Source of the DNA: Treponema sp.
Lineage (GTDB): Bacteria > Spirochaetota > Spirochaetia > Treponematales > Treponemataceae
Direction of reading: 5' to 3'
Assembly (NCBI GenBank): GCA_017614655.1
Contig: JAGABO010000069.1
Coordinates: 1 to 10,332 of the forward strand
DNA: 10,332 nucleotides
Shown here: positions 1-5,455 of the stretch, piece by piece
How positions within the stretch are numbered: the stretch's first letter is position 1
Layout of the letters: each line of letters starts with the position of its first letter
Position numbers and translations under genes: made by a program
The notes under the pieces: generated by a model
What the model was told of the DNA's origin: nothing
The model's input: the letters and a program-made list of their open reading frames with translations, nothing else
Databases searched by the model: none

Positions 1-1448
1 ATAACGCCGTCATCTGCTGCAACGACAAGAATAACAATATCCGTAATCTGAGCACCGCGGGCACGCATCATCGTAAAGGCTTCATGACCCGGAGTATCGA
101 GGAAGGTAATCTGTCCCTTAGGAGTTGTTACCTGATAAGCACCGATTTTCTGGGTAATACCGCCGGCTTCACCTGCGGCAACATTTGCATTGCGGATGGC
201 ATCAAGAGTCTTAGTCTTACCGTGGTCAACATGTCCCATGACCGTAACAATCGGAGGACGTGTCTTAACGCCGGATTCATCACCCTTGTCGCTTTCGATG
301 ACTGTTTCGTCATAAAGGCTTACTTTATGAACCTTACAGTTATATTCTTCTGCAAGAATTGTTGCTGTATCTGAATCAATGGACTGGTTGATTGTAACCA
401 TCATTCCCATTGACATAAGCTTTCCGATAATCTCACCTGCCTTAAGGTTCATCTTGCGGGCAAGGTCAGAAACGGAAATTGTTTCCATTATATCGATTGT
501 AGAAGGAACTACATTTGCAGGAGAAGCTTCTCTCTTCTTCTTGTAAAGATCCTCCTCGTCAAAAAGCTCTTCTTTATCTTTTCTCTGAGAATAGTCCTGC
601 TTCTTTCCCTTAAACTGCTTTTTTGCAGGAGCTTTGTTTCCGCCGAGAGCAGAAGCAGCATCTCCATAAGTCGGACGCGGAGGAACAAAACCGCTTCTTC
701 CCTGACCGCCGAAACCGCCGCCCTGACGACCGCCGTTTCCACCGCCGAAGCCCGGTCTTCCACCGTTTGCGCCGCCGAAGCCGCCGCGTCCACCGTTATT
801 AAAGCCGCCGCGTCCGCCGTTTGGCCCGTTAAAGCCTCCCTGACGCTGCTGTCCGTTATAACCGCCGTTTGAGCCGTTATAGCCGCCCTGACGTCCGCCG
901 TTTCCGTAGCCGCCGTTATTTCTGTTCTGGTAGCCTTCACGGGCCTGAGCTCCGGTAAAGCCGCCGCCCTGACCGTCACGTCTGTTTCCGTAACCGCCGC
1001 GGTTTCCATAGCCTCCGCGGTTTCCGCTTCCGCTAAGGTTTCCGGCCTTTACGTTAGGACGCACAGAATGAAGCTCAAACGGCTTCTGTGGCTGACTCTT
1101 GCGGGAAGTTTCCTGAGGCTTCTGCTCTGCCGAAGAAGCAGCCTTCTTTTCTGCTTCAAGGGTTGCAGCAATAGCAGCACTTGCCTGTGCAAATGCGTTA
1201 TTTTCCTTCGGCGGAGTGCGTACTGCCTTTACAGGTGCTTCGCCCTCTTCCGCCTTAGGGGATGAAACAGGTTTCTTTGCTACGATGCGAACCGTTTCTT
1301 TCTTCTGCTCTTTAGGCGCAGGTGCAGAGGAAGGAGCAGCAGAAGGCTTACGCCTTACTACAACAACCTTCTTTTTTGGCTGTGCTTCATGAGACTTATC
1401 TTTCTTGATTAAAACAACTTCGGGCTTTTTTTCTGCTTCATCCGCCAT
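1..1448 (-). CDS. infB: Translation initiation factor IF-2, N-terminal 482 residues (3' end outside window)
   Basis: IF-2 is the GTPase that brings initiator fMet-tRNA to the 30S subunit and promotes subunit joining. The frame is open from an ATG at 1448 to the window edge. Seen in order: a basic Lys/Ala/Pro-rich start (residues 1-130), a Gly/Asn/Arg-rich low-complexity stretch (about 135-255), a charged linker, an IF2_N-type domain from about 321 ([16 protein letters not shown]), then the GTPase domain with P-loop GHVDHGKT at 405-412, the switch motif GGITQ at 429-433 and DTPGH at 451-455, followed by [20 protein letters not shown]. The remaining GTPase motifs and domains II-IV lie beyond base 1. 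The ATG is 10 nt after the nusA stop, with only a poor Shine-Dalgarno, so translational coupling to nusA is likely (inference). The N-terminal extension before the G domain is long (about 400 residues). The identification is firm; the exact start is less certain. Confidence 0.96.
   Translation of the reverse strand, partial: MADEAEKKPEVVLIKKDKSHEAQPKKKVVVVRRKPSAAPSSAPAPKEQKKETVRIVAKKPVSSPKAEEGEAPVKAVRTPPKENNAFAQASAAIAATLEAEKKAASSAEQKPQETSRKSQPQKPFELHSVRPNVKAGNLSGSGNRGGYGNRGGYGNRRDGQGGGFTGAQAREGYQNRNNGGYGNGGRQGGYNGSNGGYNGQQRQGGFNGPNGGRGGFNNGGRGGFGGANGGRPGFGGGNGGRQGGGFGGQGRSGFVPPRPTYGDAASALGGNKAPAKKQFKGKKQDYSQRKDKEELFDEEDLYKKKREASPANVVPSTIDIMETISVSDLARKMNLKAGEIIGKLMSMGMMVTINQSIDSDTATILAEEYNCKVHKVSLYDETVIESDKGDESGVKTRPPIVTVMGHVDHGKTKTLDAIRNANVAAGEAGGITQKIGAYQVTTPKGQITFLDTPGHEAFTMMRARGAQITDIVILVVAADDGV
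685..1045 (-). repeat. Low-complexity Gly/Asn/Arg-rich coding repeat inside infB
   Basis: On the minus strand this stretch encodes IF-2 residues of about 135-255, made of irregular short units such as [15 protein letters not shown] and GGRGGF. By my reading it holds about 13 Arg, no Lys, hardly any acidic residues, and many Gly, Asn, Gln, Tyr and Phe. On the plus strand it appears as many ccgccg/cctcc words. It is degenerate at DNA level, so slippage could change its length between strains (inference). It has the composition of RGG-box disordered regions. Confidence 0.85.
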
Positions 1449-1458
1449 AACTTCTATA

Positions 1459-2901
1459 CTATTCCTCTACAAATGAAAATTCAACACCGCATTTCGGGCA
1501 GTGAGTCATATCAAGCGTAATCTTGGCACCGCATTCAGGACAGAAATATTCTTCTTCTGCAGGAGCAGCTGTTTCTTCTGCAGGAGCAGCTGTTTCTTCT
1601 TCGTCCTCGAATTCAACGGACTCATTGATAATCTTATTAATAGCTTCGATGTCATCGGCATTAATTCCTTCAACACGAAGTGCACTACCGTCTTCATAGG
1701 CTTCAAGGAACTGTTCGATATCGTCAATTCCGGCAGCCTTAAGTTTTTCTGCAGCTTCTTTATCAACTCCAGGAAGCTGGCTTACAGTTGTAATTTCTTC
1801 TACTTCGTTTCCGGAAGTAAAGAGATTTTCTGCAGCACGCCTTGAATCAGTTTCGCTAAGATCCATCTCTGCAGCTTCTGCTTCTGTCTTAACGTCAATA
1901 GTCCAGTCACAGAGTTTGTTTGCAAGACGCACATTCTGTCCCTGCTTTCCGATTGCAAGTGAGAAAGATGAATCCGGAACAATTGCCAGTGCTTCCCTCT
2001 TGTCGGCATCAAGAATAACAACCTGAGTAACTTCTGCAGGAGAAAGTGCATTCTTAATGAATACATGCGGATCTTCGTCGTAGCGGAGAATGTCGATTTT
2101 CTCGCCTTCGAGTTCGCGGATTACATTCTGAATGCGCACACCTTTAAGACCTACACAGGCACCTACAGGATCAACATCAAGTTTATTTGAATAAACTGCA
2201 ATCTTGGTTCTGTAACCGGCTTCGCGTGAAACCTTATGAATACCGATGATTCCTTCTCCGATTTCCGGAACTTCGTTTTCTACGATAGCTTCTACAAACT
2301 TCGGATCGGTACGGCTTAAAATTGCCTGAACACCGTTTTTGGTAGGTTTAATATCAACAATAAGAGTCTTGATACGGTCGTTCTTTTCGTAAGTTTCGCG
2401 CGGACTCTGGTACTTAAGGGGAAGCTTTCCTTCGATTTTTCCGAGATCAAGATAAATGTCTCCCTTGTACTCACGCTGATAATAACCGATGATTACCTGA
2501 CCGATTTTGTCCTTATATTCCTTGGTAAGAGTCTGAACAAAACTTTCGCTCAAAGCCTGATGAGCAGTCTGCTTTCCCTGAGTAACAGCCGAGCGTTCAA
2601 AGTTATGAGGATCTACAAGAACGTCAATTTCATCCCCGATTTCACAGCCTTCAACAAGTTTAAGTGCGTCTTCAAGTTCAATTTCGACAGAAGGATCATA
2701 AACTCCGTCCACAATAACCTTACGTGCATAAACCGAAACATCTGACATATCATCGGCAAACTTAACGATACAGTTATCAGAAGAACCGAAAGTCTTCTTG
2801 TAAGCTGCCTTGATTGTGTTTTCTACTGTCTGCCTGATTGCATCCTCGCTGATTCCTTTTTCTTCTGCCAGCGCACGGATTGCATCTGCCATTTCTGACA
2901 T
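1459..2901 (-). CDS. nusA: Transcription termination/antitermination factor NusA with C-terminal zinc ribbon
   Basis: NusA binds RNA polymerase and nascent RNA, modulating pausing, intrinsic termination and antitermination. The 480-residue protein shows the family order: an RNAP-binding N-terminal domain (1-130), an S1 domain (about 133-198), KH1 with its GxxG loop GLKG at 251-254, and KH2 with GKQG at 318-321 inside [15 protein letters not shown]. After that comes a helix-hairpin-helix-like segment, about 371-427 ([18 protein letters not shown]), resembling the C-terminal acidic-repeat domains of proteobacterial NusA. An acidic Ala/Pro/Glu linker (431-452) follows. The protein ends in a zinc ribbon with C454, C457, C468 and C471 (CPEC...CPKC), which is not part of the standard NusA core. 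The ATG at 2901 has a strong AAGGAGG six bases upstream (2908-2914). It sits 45 nt after rimP and 10 nt before infB in the usual operon order. Confidence 0.97.
   Translation of the reverse strand: MSEMADAIRALAEEKGISEDAIRQTVENTIKAAYKKTFGSSDNCIVKFADDMSDVSVYARKVIVDGVYDPSVEIELEDALKLVEGCEIGDEIDVLVDPHNFERSAVTQGKQTAHQALSESFVQTLTKEYKDKIGQVIIGYYQREYKGDIYLDLGKIEGKLPLKYQSPRETYEKNDRIKTLIVDIKPTKNGVQAILSRTDPKFVEAIVENEVPEIGEGIIGIHKVSREAGYRTKIAVYSNKLDVDPVGACVGLKGVRIQNVIRELEGEKIDILRYDEDPHVFIKNALSPAEVTQVVILDADKREALAIVPDSSFSLAIGKQGQNVRLANKLCDWTIDVKTEAEAAEMDLSETDSRRAAENLFTSGNEVEEITTVSQLPGVDKEAAEKLKAAGIDDIEQFLEAYEDGSALRVEGINADDIEAINKIINESVEFEDEEETAAPAEETAAPAEEEYFCPECGAKITLDMTHCPKCGVEFSFVEE
1552..1600 (-). repeat. 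21-bp tandem repeat in the NusA acidic linker
   Basis: Two perfect 21-bp copies (1552-1572 and 1573-1593), plus 7 further matching bases, encode the tandem peptide [14 protein letters not shown] between the HhH-like segment and the zinc ribbon of NusA. The unit is a multiple of three, so copy-number change would lengthen or shorten the linker without a frameshift. Confidence 0.9.
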
Positions 2902-2946
2902 ATCAAGCCTCCTTAATAATATTTTTCTAAAATTGTTTTATTAAAA

Positions 2947-3411
2947 CTACATGTTGAAGAACTTTGCCTTTGCAATTTCTTCGAACAGAAAAACCCGTTT
3001 TCCTTCTTCCGTTTCCAGCTCTACACTTTCGGAAGATGATGATAAAACAGTTCCGTGTACCCAGTCGGAAATATTTTTATCCCATACGCGGACTTTCTTT
3101 CCATTAAATACAGAAAATTCCCACGCATTCTTTATATTGCGTTCAAGACCCGGAGAACATACTTCCATATAGATACTGTCCTCGTCTTTACCCAGAAGAG
3201 CAGGAAGTCTTGCATAAAGAGCCCTGTGAACCTTTCCGCAGTCAGAAACGCCTATATCCTTTGAAGGATCTGCTGCAGCAATTACTGCCGTAACATGAAC
3301 GTTTCCCTTCTGGGGAACAACCTGAAGTTCAACCAGCGAAAAACCGAGTTCCATTGCTACAGCCCGGCATTCAGCAAAATATGGAAGTGTCTCTGGACTC
3401 TTGTATTCCAC
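2947..3411 (-). CDS. rimP: Ribosome maturation factor RimP
   Basis: RimP assists maturation of the 30S ribosomal subunit. From the chosen GTG start the protein has 154 residues, normal for the family. The N-terminal alpha/beta domain contains the family motif DCGKVHR (57-63). The junction to the C-terminal SH3-like domain carries the diagnostic IYMEVCSPGLER (80-91), followed by the SH3-like barrel (about 95-154). The GTG at 3411 was chosen because AGGAG lies five bases upstream (3417-3421). A TTG at 3426 is in frame but would start inside the T-run of a terminator hairpin and has no Shine-Dalgarno. It is the first gene of the rimP-nusA-infB operon and is transcribed from a strong promoter at 3480-3508, through an apparent attenuator. 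Confidence 0.94.
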   Translation of the reverse strand: MEYKSPETLPYFAECRAVAMELGFSLVELQVVPQKGNVHVTAVIAAADPSKDIGVSDCGKVHRALYARLPALLGKDEDSIYMEVCSPGLERNIKNAWEFSVFNGKKVRVWDKNISDWVHGTVLSSSSESVELETEEGKRVFLFEEIAKAKFFNM

Positions 3412-3416
3412 TATAA

Positions 3417-3421
3417 CTCCT
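3417..3421 (-). promoter_or_regulatory. Shine-Dalgarno deciding the rimP GTG start
   Basis: AGGAG on the minus strand, five bases before GTG 3411. It lies only a few bases downstream of the T-tract at 3425-3433, so terminator folding and ribosome loading occupy adjoining RNA. Confidence 0.75.
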
Positions 3422-3424
3422 GTC

Positions 3425-3453
3425 AAAAAAAAAGGAGCCGTTTTTGCAGCTCC
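3425..3453 (-). terminator. Intrinsic terminator in the rimP leader (attenuator candidate)
   Basis: On the minus strand a 7-bp stem GGAGCTG/CGGCTCC (one T-G wobble) closes a CAAAAA loop (3453 to 3434) and runs directly into nine T (3433-3425). This has all the parts of a Rho-independent terminator. It lies between a near-consensus promoter (3480-3508) and the rimP start, about 14 nt before the GTG. No minus-strand gene upstream of it needs terminating within the window. It is oriented wrongly to serve the plus-strand genes. The structure is seen directly; the attenuator role is inferred. Confidence 0.8.
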
Positions 3454-3479
3454 ACTTTAAGAAACTAAATTGTAAGCAG

Positions 3480-3508
3480 AATATATCAGAATACATCATG
3501 TATGTCAA
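3480..3508 (-). promoter_or_regulatory. Sigma-70 type promoter of rimP-nusA-infB
   Basis: The minus strand shows a perfect -35 TTGACA (3508-3503), a 17-bp spacer and a -10 TATATT (3485-3480, five of six matching TATAAT). The start of transcription would fall near 3472-3475, giving a leader of roughly 60 nt to the rimP GTG. This is the best promoter match I found in the window. Confidence 0.82.
3491..3503. repeat. 13-bp inverted repeat ATACATcATGTAT in the promoter spacer
   Basis: Perfect 6-bp arms around one central base, lying in the spacer between the -35 and -10 of the minus-strand promoter and touching the -35. A dimeric repressor bound here would block the promoter. No regulator is identified, and such a short palindrome can arise by chance in AT-rich DNA. 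Confidence 0.4.
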
Positions 3509-3562
3509 GCAGGAGGCAGTTTATGAACAGGGCTTACAAGTGAAAAAAAAATTCCATATTTC

Positions 3563-3591
3563 TTTAAAATCAATTTTATTTGCGTTAGAAT
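3563..3591 (+). promoter_or_regulatory. Probable promoter of the lipoprotein genes
   Basis: The plus strand has TTTAAA (3563-3568, four of six to TTGACA), a 17-bp spacer and TAGAAT (3586-3591, five of six to TATAAT). Transcription would start near 3598, giving a leader of about 115 nt before the ATG at 3714. The leader contains a 12-bp palindrome CTTTTTAAAAAG at 3625-3636. This is a weaker match than the divergent promoter and is supported mainly by position. Confidence 0.5.
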
Positions 3592-3696
3592 GTACGGCGG
3601 AATCTAAAAAAGTCTAAAGCATACCTTTTTAAAAAGCCATACGCTTGAATCGGATTTTTAAAGACTCCAATTTTAACAGTACAAAATGTAATCACG

Positions 3697-3702
3697 AGGA
3701 GG
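3697..3702 (+). promoter_or_regulatory. Shine-Dalgarno deciding the first lipoprotein start
   Basis: AGGAGG eleven bases before ATG 3714. It favours that ATG over an in-frame TTG at 3645, which has no Shine-Dalgarno and would place a hydrophilic stretch in front of the signal peptide. Confidence 0.7.
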
Positions 3703-3713
3703 GTATTTTCGCG

Positions 3714-5441
3714 ATGAAAGAAATCAGTATTTTAAAAGGCAGGCTTGTCGCTGCGTTTACAGCATTTACGGCATCTCTGCTTGTTCTGGTGTGCATGCCT
3801 GTATCATGCAGTTCAGGTGATGACGGACCGTCAGAAGCAAAGACTGTAACGGTCAGCTACGAAACGTTATTGGGAAATCAGCCTGCACAAATCACCCTTA
3901 CAATGGGAAAAGAGCTTACTTCTGCAGAGCTTCCGCAGTTGAGCGCAGAAGGCTTCATTTTTTTAGGCTGGTATTTAAGAAACGAAACTCCGGACGGAGT
4001 GTTTGAAACAAAAATTCAGCCCGGCTACAAAGTTAACGCAAATCTTACGCTTACTGCAAAATGGCAGAAGCTTACCTATTTTATAACTTATGAAAGCGAA
4101 AAAGGGGACTATTCAAAAACCGTTACGGTTGCCCCGAATTCAGTAATTGATGAGTCACTTCTTGCAGCTCCTGATGTTACCGTAGAAGGCTATGATTTTG
4201 CAGGATGGTATATCGGCACAATTCAGGTTCTTCCGGGAAGCTTAACTGTAGGAGAAGACGGCGTTGTTCTTACTGCAAAATGGCAGCTTGCAAAAATAAA
4301 GCTTTCATATTTTACGGACTATGGTACTGCTCCAGAGGCAGTTACTTTAGATTACGGTTCAGTTATCGAAGAAACACATTTAACACCTATTTCTGCCGCT
4401 CAATGTACTTTTAAAGGCTGGTACTTAAATGATCAGCCTGCCACAGCCGGAACCGTACTTACAAAAGACACAACCCTTACAGCTCACTGGACTGTAGACG
4501 GATGTTCCGTAGTATACAGATCAGAACACGGAACTGTTCCAAAGGGTCTCATTCTTACTGAAGGTACAGTACTTGGCGAAGAGCATCTTGAGCCTATGTC
4601 CGAAGACGGCTACAACTTCTTAGGCTGGTACATCGGTGTAAATAAAGTTGAACCCGGAACAATTACTGTAACCGGAGCTGGCATAACCCTTACCGCACAG
4701 TGGGAAGTAATTCAGTGTAAAATAACTTACACTACAGACTTAAGTTCTGCACCTGCTCCAAGAACCGTTAACTGGGGAACACTGCTTAATTCAGAACAGC
4801 TTCCTGAACTTTCGTGCACAGGATGGACATTTAAAGGCTGGCTTTTTAACGGAGAGCCGGTTTCTGAAAATTATAAGGTAACAGGCAGCATAACCCTTAC
4901 TGCAGACTGGGAAAAAATGAAGTGCAGGATTATCTATGAATCAGCACACGGTTCTTATGTACCGGAAGAAGCGGTTCTTGAATACGGTTCCAGGCTTCCT
5001 TCTTCCATGCTTCCCGAGCTTTCTGATGATGAAGGCAAATGGGAATTCAAAGGCTGGTATTTAAAAAATGCAGTCAACGGAGAACCTCTTGAAGGCGGCA
5101 CTTACACTGTAGAAGGTCACGTTACGCTTACTGCAAAATGGGAATGCAAAACTGCCAGCACCGGAATGAATGTTGAACTTATCTCTTCAAATGAACTTTA
5201 CGTGTACTGGAATCAGAACTGGTCAGAAGACCGCCATTGCTATGTTTATGAGTTTATAGGTGAAGACAACTATTCATCTTACAAATGGCTTATAGACGGT
5301 AACACAAAGAGCGGCTGGAATTCAAATACGGTTGTACTTTACGGCGATGAGTACGCAAGAGGTATGTATACTATAATGGCTGTTGCAACAGACTCAGATG
5401 GAAACAGACGGTCTTATACAGCACAGGTAACTATTAACTGA
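3714..5441 (+). CDS. Secreted lipoprotein with six InlB-type B-repeats
   Basis: Predicted exported protein of 575 residues. A basic start and hydrophobic core (residues 1-31) precede C32 (PVSC, followed by SSGDDG), a plausible though relaxed spirochaetal lipobox. The next part is six tandem InlB B-repeats (Listeria-Bacteroides repeat family) at about 44-118, 121-191, 194-260, 265-331, 335-400 and 404-477. Each has a GW(Y/L) motif in its middle and ends in LTAKW, LTAHW, LTAQW or LTADW. These are beta-grasp-like modules found in surface proteins and adhesins. The last 95 residues form a different small domain (WLIDG ... ARGMYTIMAVATDSDGN) of Ig-like/beta character. It is likely tethered in the cell envelope as a rod or spacer carrying the C-terminal domain. 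It is the first gene of a likely three-gene operon. The ligand is unknown. The family call is firm; the adhesion role is inference. Confidence 0.88.
   Translation: MKEISILKGRLVAAFTAFTASLLVLVCMPVSCSSGDDGPSEAKTVTVSYETLLGNQPAQITLTMGKELTSAELPQLSAEGFIFLGWYLRNETPDGVFETKIQPGYKVNANLTLTAKWQKLTYFITYESEKGDYSKTVTVAPNSVIDESLLAAPDVTVEGYDFAGWYIGTIQVLPGSLTVGEDGVVLTAKWQLAKIKLSYFTDYGTAPEAVTLDYGSVIEETHLTPISAAQCTFKGWYLNDQPATAGTVLTKDTTLTAHWTVDGCSVVYRSEHGTVPKGLILTEGTVLGEEHLEPMSEDGYNFLGWYIGVNKVEPGTITVTGAGITLTAQWEVIQCKITYTTDLSSAPAPRTVNWGTLLNSEQLPELSCTGWTFKGWLFNGEPVSENYKVTGSITLTADWEKMKCRIIYESAHGSYVPEEAVLEYGSRLPSSMLPELSDDEGKWEFKGWYLKNAVNGEPLEGGTYTVEGHVTLTAKWECKTASTGMNVELISSNELYVYWNQNWSEDRHCYVYEFIGEDNYSSYKWLIDGNTKSGWNSNTVVLYGDEYARGMYTIMAVATDSDGNRRSYTAQVTIN
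3843..5144 (+). repeat. Six tandem InlB B-repeat coding units
   Basis: The units lie at about 3843-4067, 4074-4286, 4293-4493, 4506-4706, 4716-4913 and 4923-5144 (198-225 bp each). They are clear at protein level but diverged at DNA level. Short near-identical words recur, such as ggctggta at each unit's centre and cttactgcaaaatgg at the end of units 1, 2 and 6. Old duplication followed by divergence is the simplest reading. Confidence 0.85.
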
Positions 5442-5455
5442 CAGGCAGGTAAAAA

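Noticed and set aside
509..1009. Open minus-strand frame with a Thr/Ala/Val-rich product
   Set aside because: It is an alternative frame of the GC-rich repeat inside infB. The IF-2 frame through the same bases continues into recognisable IF2_N and GTPase motifs.
3425..3453. Hairpin and A/T-run considered as a terminator for plus-strand genes or a bidirectional terminator
   Set aside because: On the plus strand the A-run precedes the hairpin and the following sequence is ACTTTAAG, with no T-tract. No plus-strand gene ends here.
3645..3713. TTG start adding 23 residues to the first lipoprotein
   Set aside because: No Shine-Dalgarno before the TTG, and the extension would put charged residues ahead of the signal peptide. 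ATG 3714 has AGGAGG upstream and gives a normal signal peptide.
3601..3713. Leader of the lipoprotein genes examined for a riboswitch or tRNA
   Set aside because: Only short weak pairings (AGTCT/AGACT, the CTTTTTAAAAAG palindrome) and no conserved aptamer or cloverleaf pattern that I recognise.
3843..5144. Regular repeats of about 200-225 bp, considered as a possible CRISPR or satellite array
   Set aside because: The units are coding, diverged at DNA level and fit six InlB B-repeats. There are no short identical repeats separated by unique spacers.
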